This document shows, in pieces, positions 25,420-34,052 of a stretch of DNA of 64,000 nt. The translations under genes and the position numbers were made by a program. The DNA comes from Arthrobacter sp042667405 (GTDB lineage: Bacteria; Actinomycetota; Actinomycetes; Actinomycetales; Micrococcaceae). The notes beneath the pieces were generated by a model. The model saw only the letters and a list, made by a program, of their open reading frames with translations, was not told the DNA's origin and made no database searches. Location of the stretch: contig NZ_JBHVAL010000012.1 in NCBI RefSeq assembly GCF_042667405.1, forward strand, positions 62,001 to 126,000, in the 5' to 3' direction. Each line of letters starts with the position of its first letter. The first letter of the stretch is position 1.

Positions 25420-26262
25420 CTAGCTGCGCGGCATCAAGGTGCCGCCGGCGCCGAAGACGGGTCCCGCCGTCGGGCGCTTTGGTGTGATGCCGTCGCCGGA
25501 GGACTGGTGCCTCAATCGGCGGATGACCCATGGAACAAAGTACTCACGGGCCCAGACGAGATCAGAGGAGCGGGCTTCGCGCCACGTCCGGGGCGGGAGG
25601 GGCTTGGGCATCAGCGGTTCCAGGGTGTGCTGGACGTTCAGCGCGTCCAGGACCATCATGGCGATGGTGTGATGGCCCAGGGGTGAAAAGTGCAGGCGGT
25701 CCGCGTCCCACATCTGTGAATCGGACAACTGCCGCAGGGACCACATGTCGGCGATGATGGCGTCGTGCCGGGCCGCGACTGTCCGCAGATTCTCGTTGTA
25801 GATGGCGACTTTGCCCCGGATCCGGCCCAGGACAGAGGACGCAGTGTCGGGTCCATTGAACAGCACCACGGTGGCCCCGCCGGAGCTTAGTTCGCCGACG
25901 GCGGCGTCGAGTTTTTCGGCCAGGAGGTCAGGATCGCCGCCCGGACGGATGAGGTCGTTGCCGCCGGCCGAAATGGAGATGAGGTCCGGTTGCAGCTCCA
26001 GGCAGGGACCCACTTGCTCATCGACGATCTGCTGCAGCAGCCGCCCACGGATCGCCAGGTTGGCGTAGGCAAAGTCCTCGTGTCCACGACCCAGCTCTTC
26101 AGCCACGCGGTCCGCCCAGCCGCGGTTGCCGCCGGGATTTGCAGGTTCGGGATCGCCGATGCCTTCTGTGAACGAATCACCCAGTGCCACGTAACGGCTC
26201 CAAGGGTGCGTTTGAACAGGTTCGCCAGGTTCCACTAAATGATTGTTCTCACTCACGCTCAT
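25420..26262 (-). CDS. SGNH/GDSL-family hydrolase
   Basis: A 280-residue esterase-like protein. Block I is ALGDSFTEG with the nucleophile Ser; block III is SAGGNDLI; block V is DRLHFSPLGHH with the catalytic Asp and His. No signal peptide is visible, so it is probably cytoplasmic. The ATG at 26262 is chosen because the preceding frame extension runs through the promoter of the divergent gene. The substrate may be an acylated sugar, lipid or peptide; nothing in the context decides this. Confidence 0.88.
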   Translation of the reverse strand: MSVSENNHLVEPGEPVQTHPWSRYVALGDSFTEGIGDPEPANPGGNRGWADRVAEELGRGHEDFAYANLAIRGRLLQQIVDEQVGPCLELQPDLISISAGGNDLIRPGGDPDLLAEKLDAAVGELSSGGATVVLFNGPDTASSVLGRIRGKVAIYNENLRTVAARHDAIIADMWSLRQLSDSQMWDADRLHFSPLGHHTIAMMVLDALNVQHTLEPLMPKPLPPRTWREARSSDLVWAREYFVPWVIRRLRHQSSGDGITPKRPTAGPVFGAGGTLMPRS

Positions 26263-26332
26263 ATCCTGCCCCCTGACGCCCGACCTACGCCACCGTAGGT
26301 TGTTACTTGGGAGTAACTGCAAGAATGGAGCC

Positions 26333-26983
26333 ATGACTGAAGCCCCCGTATTTCCCGCACCCGTAGTCCTCTGGTCCCACGACGAAGCCGAGCGCGCCGG
26401 CAAGCCCCTGCTGGTCCTGCTGCACGGCTACGGTTCCAACGAGGAGGACCTCTTCAGCCTGGCAGGCCTGCTCCCGGACGGCTTCGTGGTGGCCGCCCTC
26501 CGCGCACCGATGCCCACGGGGCCGGGCTTCACCTGGTTTCCGTTGACGGCTTCGATCGATTACTCCCTGGACGCAGTAAAGCTTGCCGCCGAGTACGCCT
26601 TGGACTGGCTGGACACGGTCAAGGCCAATCACTCCTCGGTGACGCTGCTTGGATTCTCCATGGGCATGGCGATGGCGACCACCATGCTCCGGTACCGACC
26701 CGCGGACTTCGCGGCCGTCGTCGGGCTTTCAGGTTTTGTGGTCGACGCCGGTGCTGACGCGGCCTTCCGCGATGACCAGTTGGACGGCTCTGTTCCGATG
26801 TTCTGGGGCCGTGACCAGCAGGATCCCGTCATTACCCAGGACAAGATCGAATACACGATGGGCTGGGTCCGGAAGCACGTGGACCTCACCAAGGTGCTGT
26901 ACACAGGGATGTGGCACGGGATCAACCAGCAGGAAATCGGCCACGTAGGGGAGTTCCTCACCCACAAGGTCCTCCACGGTTGA
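26333..26983 (+). CDS. Phospholipase/carboxylesterase family hydrolase
   Basis: A 216-residue alpha/beta hydrolase of the YpfH/EstB carboxylesterase type. The oxyanion LLHGYGSNEEDL segment and the nucleophile elbow GFSMGMAMA are visible, and WHGINQQE carries the catalytic His. Soluble cytoplasmic members hydrolyse small acyl esters or deacylate thioesters. It is divergent from the SGNH hydrolase gene, about 70 bp away. Its stop codon lies at the edge of palindrome D. Confidence 0.87.
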   Translation: MTEAPVFPAPVVLWSHDEAERAGKPLLVLLHGYGSNEEDLFSLAGLLPDGFVVAALRAPMPTGPGFTWFPLTASIDYSLDAVKLAAEYALDWLDTVKANHSSVTLLGFSMGMAMATTMLRYRPADFAAVVGLSGFVVDAGADAAFRDDQLDGSVPMFWGRDQQDPVITQDKIEYTMGWVRKHVDLTKVLYTGMWHGINQQEIGHVGEFLTHKVLHG

Positions 26984-27044
26984 GTTTTTGTACACATAAC
27001 GCGCCTAAAAGACGTTCTTAAGCGCGTTATGTGTACGAAAACTC
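26982..27044. repeat. Long intergenic palindrome D, overlapping a stop codon
   Basis: The arm at 26982-27004 (GAGTTTTTGTACACATAAC, then GCGC) pairs with 27022-27044 at 22 of 23 positions, the exception being a wobble. The 17-nt loop has an inner AAGA-CGT-TCTT hairpin. The left arm begins within the TGA stop of the esterase gene (26981-26983), and the right arm ends a few bases from the convergent S4-protein gene. Each strand has a T-rich run only at the outer end of the stem. Confidence 0.85.
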
Positions 27045-27050
27045 CGGGGG

Positions 27051-27278
27051 TTAGGCGGTGGTGATCCTGACCGTCTGTCCGTTGACGGTTACGGTATCGC
27101 CGGCATGGAGTTGGCGGCCGCGTCGCTCGTCGATTTCTCCGTTGACCTTGACCAGGCCGTTCTTGATGAGCTCCGCGGCCTCCACGCCGTCCTCCACCAG
27201 GTTGGCGAGCTTCAACAGTTGGCCCAGGCGGATCATGTCGTCGCGGATAGGAATCTCTTCGATTTCGGGGTTGCTCAT
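27051..27278 (-). CDS. Small S4-domain RNA-binding protein (YbcJ-like)
   Basis: A 75-residue protein that is essentially one S4 RNA-binding domain (RLGQLLKLANLVEDGVEAAE, then LIKNGLVKVNGEIDERRG). Homologues of this size bind ribosomal or other structured RNA; no specific job is established. It is convergent with the esterase gene and divergent from the membrane transporter gene. Confidence 0.85.
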   Translation of the reverse strand: MSNPEIEEIPIRDDMIRLGQLLKLANLVEDGVEAAELIKNGLVKVNGEIDERRGRQLHAGDTVTVNGQTVRITTA

Positions 27279-27301
27279 ACAGCAATGATGCCTGAAGTAG
27301 T

Positions 27302-28306
27302 GTGGTGACGGTGCCGCAGCCTTCTCCCCGTCCCACCCTTCCCTTGGCCGTTGGCCTCATACTGGCCCTGGTGACCGGCTTGGTGTTGCCGATTCAGGGA
27401 CGCATTAACGGAGCCTTGAGCGCTGTCCTGAACGACGGCATTGCTGCAGCCGTCGTGAGTTTCACCACAGGACTGGTGGTGATTGCGGTGATCTCGATGA
27501 GCACGCCAAAGGGCAGGGCCGGGCTGCGGAGGATCGTACCTGCCGTCCGCAGCCGCAGCTTCCCGCCTTTCTACGTGCTGGCTGGCGGCGTCGGAGCCTT
27601 TTTTGTTTTCGCGCAGTCGTACACCGTGGGCCTTTTGGGCGTGGCCGTGTTCACGGTGGCCTCGGTGACCGGCCAGACCCTCAGCGGGCTGTTGGTGGAC
27701 CGGCTCGGCATTGCACCAGGCGGCAAGCGCTCCATCACCGGACTTCGGGTGCTGGGCAGTATCCTCACCGTGGCGGCTGTCGCGTGGGCCGTTTCGCCGC
27801 ATTTCGGCGCGTCCACCGACGTCGGCATGATGGTGTTGCCGATCCTTTTGCCACTTCTCGCGGGATTTTTGATGAGCTTCCAGCAGGCCATGAACGGAAC
27901 GGCCACCGTGCACTACGGCACGCCACTGGCCACAACGGTGGTCAACTTTTTGGCGGGATCCGTGGTGCTGTGGATTGCCTGGCTGATCAAGGCCCTGGTC
28001 ACGGGAACCGGCAACCCCTTGCCCGCCGAGTGGTGGTACTACCTTGGCGGTCCGCTGGGCTGCATCGCGATCGGCCTGGCGGCCTTGCTGGTCCGCAGCC
28101 TCGGCGTGCTGATCACCGGCTTGGGCATGATTGCCGGGCAGCTGTTGGGGTCGTTGATGCTCGACGTCGTGATCCCCACTTCCGGTACGGTGGTCGCCTT
28201 GCCCACGGTGTTGGGCACGGTTCTGACCCTTGCCGCGATCATTGTGGCCACTTTGCCGTGGCCGAAGGGAGCATTCGCACGGAGAGGTGCGGCGAAAGGC
28301 CGGTAG
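27302..28306 (+). CDS. DMT-superfamily transporter, DUF606/YdcZ type
   Basis: A 334-residue membrane protein with about ten hydrophobic segments in two homologous halves. PIQGRINGALSAVLND in the first half and FQQAMNGTATVHYG in the second are the repeated N-G motifs of DUF606 transporters. The substrate is unknown. It starts with GTG (27302 or 27305). Confidence 0.82.
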   Translation: MVTVPQPSPRPTLPLAVGLILALVTGLVLPIQGRINGALSAVLNDGIAAAVVSFTTGLVVIAVISMSTPKGRAGLRRIVPAVRSRSFPPFYVLAGGVGAFFVFAQSYTVGLLGVAVFTVASVTGQTLSGLLVDRLGIAPGGKRSITGLRVLGSILTVAAVAWAVSPHFGASTDVGMMVLPILLPLLAGFLMSFQQAMNGTATVHYGTPLATTVVNFLAGSVVLWIAWLIKALVTGTGNPLPAEWWYYLGGPLGCIAIGLAALLVRSLGVLITGLGMIAGQLLGSLMLDVVIPTSGTVVALPTVLGTVLTLAAIIVATLPWPKGAFARRGAAKGR

Positions 28307-28418
28307 GGTAGGAGACAGCAAATTTCCCCCAACACCCCGCCGGGCGACCTTGTCCGGAACCGGGGCCAACCACCCGCGGACCGCACCCAGCGGCCCTGTA
28401 GAACAAATGGAGTTACCC

Positions 28419-29804
28419 ATGGCAGCAAAATCCGTCCTTGACCAGGTCATTTCCCTCTCCAAGCGCAGGGGCTTTGTCTTCCAGGCCGGTGAAATCTATG
28501 GTGGCTCCCGCTCTGCATGGGATTACGGTCCCCTCGGTGCGGAACTGAAGGAAAACATCAAGCGCCAGTGGTGGCAGAGCATGGTCCGCGGCCGCGAAGA
28601 TGTCGTGGGCCTTGACTCCTCGGTTATCCTTCCCCGCCAGGTATGGGAAGCTTCCGGCCACGTGGAGGTCTTCTCGGACCCCCTGGTTGAGTGCCTTTCC
28701 TGCCACAAGCGCTACCGCGCGGACCACCTCGAAGAAGAATACGAGGAAAAGAAGGGCCGCCCTCCCGAGAATGGCCTGGCTGACATTGTTTGCGCCAACT
28801 GCGGCACCCGCGGACAGTGGACCGAGCCCCAGGAATTCTCGGGCCTCCTGAAGACCTTCCTCGGCCCTGTAGCCAGCGAAGAAGGACTGCACTACCTCCG
28901 TCCGGAAACGGCACAGGGCATCTTCGTCAACTTCAACAACGTGCTCACCACTTCGCGGAAGAAGCCGCCGTTCGGCATCGGCCAGATCGGCAAGTCCTTC
29001 CGTAACGAAATCACGCCCGGTAACTTCATTTTCCGCACCCGTGAGTTCGAACAGATGGAGATGGAGTTCTTCGTCGAGCCGGGCACGGACGAAGAATGGC
29101 ACCAGTACTGGATGAAGGAGCGCATGTCCTGGTACCGGGACCTGGGCATCCGCGAAGAGAACCTCCGCTTCTTCGAGCACCCGCTTGAGAAGCTCAGCCA
29201 CTACTCCAAGGGCACCACGGACATCGAGTACCGCTTCGGTTTCCAGGGCTCCGAGTGGGGCGAGCTGGAAGGTATCGCCAACCGCACGGACTTCGACCTC
29301 TCCACGCACGCCAAGGCTTCCGGCACGGACCTGAGCTACTTCAACCAGGCAACCAACGAGCGCTACACGCCATACGTGATTGAGCCCGCCGCCGGCTTGA
29401 CCCGCTCCTTCATGGCCTTCCTGATCGACGCGTACACCGAAGACGAGGCACCCAACGCCAAGGGCGGCGTCGACGTCCGAACCGTGCTGAAGCTCGACCC
29501 GCGACTGGCCCCGGTCAAGGCCGCAGTCCTGCCGCTGAGCCGCAACGAGGACCTCTCGCCGAAGGCCAAGGCGTTGGGCGCCCAGCTGCGCAAGAACTGG
29601 AACATCGACTTTGACGACGCCGGTGCCATCGGCCGCCGCTACCGTCGCCAGGACGAAATCGGTACTCCGTTCTGCATCACCGTTGACTTCGACACCCTCG
29701 AAGACCAGGCCGTGACCATCCGCGAGCGCGACACCATGAGCCAGGAACGCGTTTCCTTGGACAAGGTTGAAGGCTACCTGGCTGCACGCTTGATTGGCGC
29801 CTAG
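28419..29804 (+). CDS. glyS: Glycyl-tRNA synthetase (alpha2 type)
   Basis: A 461-residue class II synthetase that charges tRNA-Gly. Motif 2 is clear (IGKSFRNEITPGNFIFRTRE), as are motif 3 (AAGLTRSFMAFL) and the C-terminal anticodon-binding domain (APVKAAVLPLSRNEDLS). A zinc-like cysteine cluster, CLSCHKRYRADH with CANCGTRG, is inserted as in bacterial single-chain enzymes. The ATG at 28419 follows ATGGAG and gives the usual MAAKSVLDQV start. The downstream GNAT gene begins 2 bp after the stop. Confidence 0.96.
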   Translation: MAAKSVLDQVISLSKRRGFVFQAGEIYGGSRSAWDYGPLGAELKENIKRQWWQSMVRGREDVVGLDSSVILPRQVWEASGHVEVFSDPLVECLSCHKRYRADHLEEEYEEKKGRPPENGLADIVCANCGTRGQWTEPQEFSGLLKTFLGPVASEEGLHYLRPETAQGIFVNFNNVLTTSRKKPPFGIGQIGKSFRNEITPGNFIFRTREFEQMEMEFFVEPGTDEEWHQYWMKERMSWYRDLGIREENLRFFEHPLEKLSHYSKGTTDIEYRFGFQGSEWGELEGIANRTDFDLSTHAKASGTDLSYFNQATNERYTPYVIEPAAGLTRSFMAFLIDAYTEDEAPNAKGGVDVRTVLKLDPRLAPVKAAVLPLSRNEDLSPKAKALGAQLRKNWNIDFDDAGAIGRRYRRQDEIGTPFCITVDFDTLEDQAVTIRERDTMSQERVSLDKVEGYLAARLIGA

Positions 29805-29806
29805 CC

Positions 29807-30769
29807 GTGGCACTGGAATACCGCGAATGGAAGGAAGGCGACGACCTCGCCCTCCTGGAAGTCTGGGGTGGTCCTGAGACCCTCCCGGCCGAGCAGTTCC
29901 GTGCTGCCCTCGCGCCCTCTAGCAACCAGCCCTGGCGGCGGTGCATCGTGGCCGAGGATGTCGTGGACGGAGTGCGGATTCCTGTTGCGGCCGGCGTGGT
30001 CCACGAGGCCTCGCTTCACCCGGAGCGGCTCTGGGCCTACATCGAGGTTGCCAAGGACCACCGCCGCGAAGGTGTCGGTGCCACCCTGCTGACCATGCTT
30101 CGCGCCGAAGCCGGGAACTCGCCGTCGGGCGTTTCGAAGCTTCGCAGCAAGGTAGAGCCGGACACGGCAGGTGCGGCGTTCGCTGCCGCTGCCGGGCTTG
30201 CCCCCATCCAGCGTTCCCAGCTGGTGGTGGTGAATCCGGAACCGCTCCCGCTTCCGCGGTTCGGCGATGGCTCCGAAGAAGCCGCGTCCGAGCGCGTGGA
30301 GGACCTGGCTACCGGTTCAGTTGAGTTGAGCGAGGCCGTGGGCAAGTACTACACCCACGTCCACCACTGGGACAGCCCGGGGGAGCTCAGCGTCGCCACT
30401 GTCCAGCGCCTCTTCCTGCATGACCTGACCGGCGCCCATGGTGCGATCGTGCTGCGTGCACCGAAGGCGAGTGCCTTAGGCCAGGGCGTTCCGGCCAGCC
30501 GCAAGGGCAGGATCCAGGCGTTCGCCATCAGCTACGCGCAGGGCGACTCCGAGGAACCGTCGGACGTCTTCCTGGGCCATGACCCCAGCTTGTCGGCCGA
30601 GGACGCTGCCTTTGCCGTTCGGGACCTGTTGGCCCTCATCGCCTACCAGCACCCTGTGCTGCTGGAAGTTGACGAGTCCATGACAGCCCTGCGGACTGTC
30701 CTTGAGCCTTTGCTGGAATCCGGCAAAGCCCATGTCCGCGGCGCGGATACGTTGATTGTGAGCGACTGA
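29807..30769 (+). CDS. GNAT-family N-acetyltransferase
   Basis: A 320-residue protein with an N-terminal GNAT fold; the acetyl-CoA pocket signature appears as VAKDHRREGVGATLLTML. The C-terminal half (about 175-320) resembles a second, degenerate GNAT domain without a clear acetyl-CoA loop. It starts with GTG 2 bp after glyS, so it is co-transcribed with glyS and probably translationally coupled. The acceptor is unknown. Confidence 0.8.
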   Translation: MALEYREWKEGDDLALLEVWGGPETLPAEQFRAALAPSSNQPWRRCIVAEDVVDGVRIPVAAGVVHEASLHPERLWAYIEVAKDHRREGVGATLLTMLRAEAGNSPSGVSKLRSKVEPDTAGAAFAAAAGLAPIQRSQLVVVNPEPLPLPRFGDGSEEAASERVEDLATGSVELSEAVGKYYTHVHHWDSPGELSVATVQRLFLHDLTGAHGAIVLRAPKASALGQGVPASRKGRIQAFAISYAQGDSEEPSDVFLGHDPSLSAEDAAFAVRDLLALIAYQHPVLLEVDESMTALRTVLEPLLESGKAHVRGADTLIVSD

Positions 30770-30801
30770 CCGGTTTCCACCGAAGTCATCGAGCACTGCT
30801 G

Positions 30802-30848
30802 ATCCTGTTCGGCCCATGGTTCATGGGCCGGGCAGGATTCGCTTTTTC
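30802..30848 (+). terminator. Terminator after the GNAT gene
   Basis: ATCCTG (30802-30807) and CGGCCCATG (30810-30818) pair with CATGGGCCG (30822-30830) and CAGGAT (30833-30838), separated by a 2x2 internal loop, with a 3-nt terminal loop. A GCTTTTT run follows. Confidence 0.75.
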
Positions 30849-30904
30849 CGGGTCCTTGCCAAAGGTTCTTGACGCGGCCAAAGCTCAGGAGTAGTCCTAT
30901 CGAA

Positions 30905-30965
30905 GTAAGCCCCCACGCCGTCACGAACAGGGGGAAAAGCGTGAGGAAAGTCCGGTCTCACGGCT
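30905..30965 (+). promoter_or_regulatory. Structured 5' leader of the FAD oxidase gene
   Basis: Two stems can form in order: CCCCC/GGGGG (30910-30914 with 30930-30934) and CGTGAG/CTCACG (30940-30945 with 30957-30962). An alternative pairing CACGC/GCGTG (30914-30918 with 30939-30943) would break both. Mutually exclusive pairings upstream of a start codon could be regulatory. This is a visual fold only. Confidence 0.35.
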
Positions 30966-30971
30966 GAATCG

Positions 30972-32357
30972 ATGGTAAGCACTATGAACCCAACCGCCCT
31001 CGACGGACTGCGGGAACAGTTGCGCGGGCAACTCGTCACTCCCGAAGATCCTGACTACGACGCAGCACGTGCCGTCTTCAACGCCATGGTGGACAAACGC
31101 CCTGCCGGTGTCATCCGCGTAGCGCAGGTTTCCGATGTTATCGCCGGCGTGAATTTCGCCCGTGAAAATTCCTTACCCCTGGCCATCAGGGGAGGCGGAC
31201 ACAGCGCTCCCGGCTTTGGCACCTGGGACGACGCACTGGTACTGGACTTCGTTAACCGCACCGGGGTCCGGGTGGATCCCCAACGTTCCAGGGCCCGGGC
31301 CGAGGGCGGGACGACGTGGGCCGACTTCAACCACGCCACCCATGCTTTCGGACTCGCGACCACCGGAGGAATCGTGGGTTCAACCGGTGTGGCGGGCCTG
31401 ACGTTGGGCGGAGGGATCGGGTACCTCGCCAGGAAGTACGGGTTGTCCTGCGACAACCTCGTCTCTGCAGATGTCGTCACAGCGGACGGAAACTTCCTGA
31501 TCGCCAGCGACGAACAGAATGAAGACCTGTTCTGGGCGATACGGGGCGGCGGGGGCAACTTCGGCGTGGTGACGTCCCTGGAGTTCGAACTCCATCCCGT
31601 GGACATGGTCCATGCCGGGATCATCATTTACGGCGCTGAGAACATCCCTGCAGTGGCCAGGTTCTACCGTGACTACATTGCCTCCGCGCCCGAAGAGTTC
31701 GGGGCGTTCCTGGGCTTCCACCAAGGACCGCCGGTGCCCTTCCTTCCCGAGGAGTGGCACGGAAAGGCAGTGTGCGTTGTAGTGGGAATGTGGACGGGCG
31801 ACCCCGCTGAAGGGGACGCACGCTGGCAGCCTTTCCTGGAGGCCGCACCTGTGGCTGGGTCCATGGTGGGACCCATGCCGTATCCGGCACTCAACGTTGC
31901 CTTTGACGGACTTAACCCCAAAGGCATGCACGGCTATTGGAAGGCCAATTTCCTGCGCGAGCTCAACGACGGCGCAATCGCTGCCCACGCCCAATTCGGG
32001 GCCACCGTGACCAGCATGAACACCGCGGTCCACGTCTATCCCATCGATGGGGCTGTGCACCGGGTTTCCGTTCAAGACACCGCCTTCGCCCACCGCGACA
32101 TGAAGTTCTCCCCGGTCATCGCAACCCAATGGCCCGATCCAGCAGATAATGAAGCCAACATCGCCTGGACCCGCAGGTACGCTGCAGCGCTGGCACCTCA
32201 CTCGGAAGCCGGCGGATATATCAACTTCATGGACTCGGAGGACCAAAACCGGATCGCGGACAATTACGGACCCAACTGGGAGAGGTTGGTCGCTGTCAAA
32301 ACCAAATACGACCCCGACAACCTCTTCCGCGTCAATCAGAACATTCCGCCGGCCTGA
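30972..32357 (+). CDS. FAD-binding oxidoreductase (BBE/6-hydroxy-D-nicotine oxidase type)
   Basis: A 461-residue PCMH-type flavoprotein with a C-terminal berberine-bridge segment (YDPDNLFRVNQNI). IRGGGHSAPGFG carries the His that binds FAD covalently in this family. TTGGIVGSTGVAGLTLGGG and GGGGNFGVVT bind the cofactor. The second covalent Cys seen in some oxidases is not evident, as in 6-HDNO. Substrates range from sugars to alkaloids; none can be assigned here. The start at 30972 is uncertain; an ATG at 30984 has GGTAAG just upstream. Confidence 0.85.
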   Translation: MVSTMNPTALDGLREQLRGQLVTPEDPDYDAARAVFNAMVDKRPAGVIRVAQVSDVIAGVNFARENSLPLAIRGGGHSAPGFGTWDDALVLDFVNRTGVRVDPQRSRARAEGGTTWADFNHATHAFGLATTGGIVGSTGVAGLTLGGGIGYLARKYGLSCDNLVSADVVTADGNFLIASDEQNEDLFWAIRGGGGNFGVVTSLEFELHPVDMVHAGIIIYGAENIPAVARFYRDYIASAPEEFGAFLGFHQGPPVPFLPEEWHGKAVCVVVGMWTGDPAEGDARWQPFLEAAPVAGSMVGPMPYPALNVAFDGLNPKGMHGYWKANFLRELNDGAIAAHAQFGATVTSMNTAVHVYPIDGAVHRVSVQDTAFAHRDMKFSPVIATQWPDPADNEANIAWTRRYAAALAPHSEAGGYINFMDSEDQNRIADNYGPNWERLVAVKTKYDPDNLFRVNQNIPPA

Positions 32358-32410
32358 GACGGGAGCACCCTGCTGTCCACGTAGGCTTAACCCATGAGGT
32401 TTTGCAGCTG

Positions 32411-33907
32411 ATGGGCCACAGTCACTCCCACGGTCATCCTGAAGGTTTGGAACCAAGCCCACAGGCGGTCGCGTCCCGCAAACGGGCCAATTGGCTGCTG
32501 GCGGCGGTGCTGGTTCCATTGGGCGTACTGACGCTCGTGGCGATGCTGCTCATGTGGCCCTCGGGCAGCCGGGAGGGAATCAACTTTTCAAGTCCCTACC
32601 AGGCAGCACCCGGCGTGACTTTTGATACTGGCAGGATCCAGAGCGTGGTGGTGGAAAGCTGCACGCAGACCGGCCAAAACATCTCGGGCCAGAACAGCAG
32701 CGCCCAAAACCAAACCGGCCAAAACCAGAACCAGGCCGGCGGCTCCCAGTGCACCTTCGCTTTCACCGTGCCGGACAAGGGCGGGGACGCGGTAAAGGTG
32801 GTCATAAACCCTGATGTGGCAATGTCGCACGGCGTGGATGTGGGCGACTTGATCCGTTACCTGAACCTTTCCGGGGTCCAGGGCACCAATGCGGGCAACG
32901 GGGCCCCGGCGTACGTCTTCGTTGATTTCGTTCGCAACATCCCCATTGCCGCATTGGCCGTGTTGTACGCGGTGGTGGTGATTGCGGTGGCCCGTTGGCG
33001 TGGCTTCCGCGCGCTCCTGGGCCTGGTGGGTGCCTACTTCGTGCTGGTCAGCTTTATCCTGCCGGGTCTCGTGGAGGGCAAGCCGCCTCTCTTGCTGGCG
33101 TTGGTGGGGTCGACGGTGATCATGATCGGGGTCCTCTACTTCGCCCACGGATTCTCGGCACGAACATCGACGGCGTTGCTGGGAACCATTTTCGGGCTTG
33201 GTATCACCGCGTTGCTCGCCGCTTGGGCCACCGATGCAGCCAACCTCGCCGGAGTAGGAAATCACGACGCCGCGACGCTGGTGAATATGTCGCCCCAAAT
33301 TTCCATCTCCGGAATCATCCTCTGCGGCCTCATCATTTCCGGCCTGGGCGTCCTGAACGATGTCACCATCACCCAGTCCTCGGCCGTATGGGAGCTCTAC
33401 GAACTCGCACCGAACACCAGTGCGCGGAAGCTGTTTTCCTCGGCCATGCGGATTGGCCGGGACCACATCGCGTCCACGGTGTACACCATTGCGTTCGCGT
33501 ACGCGGGTGCAGCCCTTCCCATTCTGATCATCGTGATGCTGTACGACCGCCCCTTGGCTGAAGCGCTCACCAGCGCGGAACTGTCCGAGGAAGTCATCCG
33601 CACCCTTGTGGGCTCCATCGGCTTGGTTCTCGCCATCCCGGTCACCACGCTCATTGCTGTCCTGGTGGTCAAAGCCACCGGCATGAAGCGATTCGCCGCA
33701 GCCGGCGGACCGACCGTAAGTGCCGACGACCTTGACGATACCGGCGCGCTGGCCGCGGCCGCCGTCGTCGGGGGTTCTGAACAGGACGACAGGAACGACG
33801 CCGGTCTGCGGCCGGGTGCCGGCAACAGACAGGGCGCCGATCACACTACGGCACGGCCGGGAAGCCGGCGCGCGCAGCGCGAAGCCGAGCGCCGGGGCAG
33901 CGATTGA
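32411..33907 (+). CDS. YibE/F-like membrane protein
   Basis: A 498-residue membrane protein of the YibE/F family. A His-rich N-terminus (MGHSHSHGHPEG) precedes one membrane segment, then an extracytoplasmic domain (about 50-170), then seven or so membrane segments with GLGVLNDVTITQSSAVWE, the family signature. The extracytoplasmic domain contains a Gln/Asn-rich run of about 30 residues enclosed by two cysteines. YibE/F proteins are of unknown function, and a His-rich tail suggests metal contact. The tail after residue 430 is polar and low in complexity. Confidence 0.82.
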   Translation: MGHSHSHGHPEGLEPSPQAVASRKRANWLLAAVLVPLGVLTLVAMLLMWPSGSREGINFSSPYQAAPGVTFDTGRIQSVVVESCTQTGQNISGQNSSAQNQTGQNQNQAGGSQCTFAFTVPDKGGDAVKVVINPDVAMSHGVDVGDLIRYLNLSGVQGTNAGNGAPAYVFVDFVRNIPIAALAVLYAVVVIAVARWRGFRALLGLVGAYFVLVSFILPGLVEGKPPLLLALVGSTVIMIGVLYFAHGFSARTSTALLGTIFGLGITALLAAWATDAANLAGVGNHDAATLVNMSPQISISGIILCGLIISGLGVLNDVTITQSSAVWELYELAPNTSARKLFSSAMRIGRDHIASTVYTIAFAYAGAALPILIIVMLYDRPLAEALTSAELSEEVIRTLVGSIGLVLAIPVTTLIAVLVVKATGMKRFAAAGGPTVSADDLDDTGALAAAAVVGGSEQDDRNDAGLRPGAGNRQGADHTTARPGSRRAQREAERRGSD

Positions 33908-34052
33908 CCCAGTGACATTTATCATCTCCAACTGATGACACCCAGTACGGGTGCGCGGACACGGGCCGAAGCGGTGCGCTTTGCAGGGGGGAACGGTTGG
34001 CTGCTGTGAGCGTGCCGGCCACCGATTTGCCCTGATTTGCAACAATGGATGG

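Noticed and set aside
30940..30965. RNase P RNA fragment, because GAGGAAAGTCCGG resembles its P4 region
   Set aside because: The rest of the leader shows none of the other conserved RNase P regions and is far too short.
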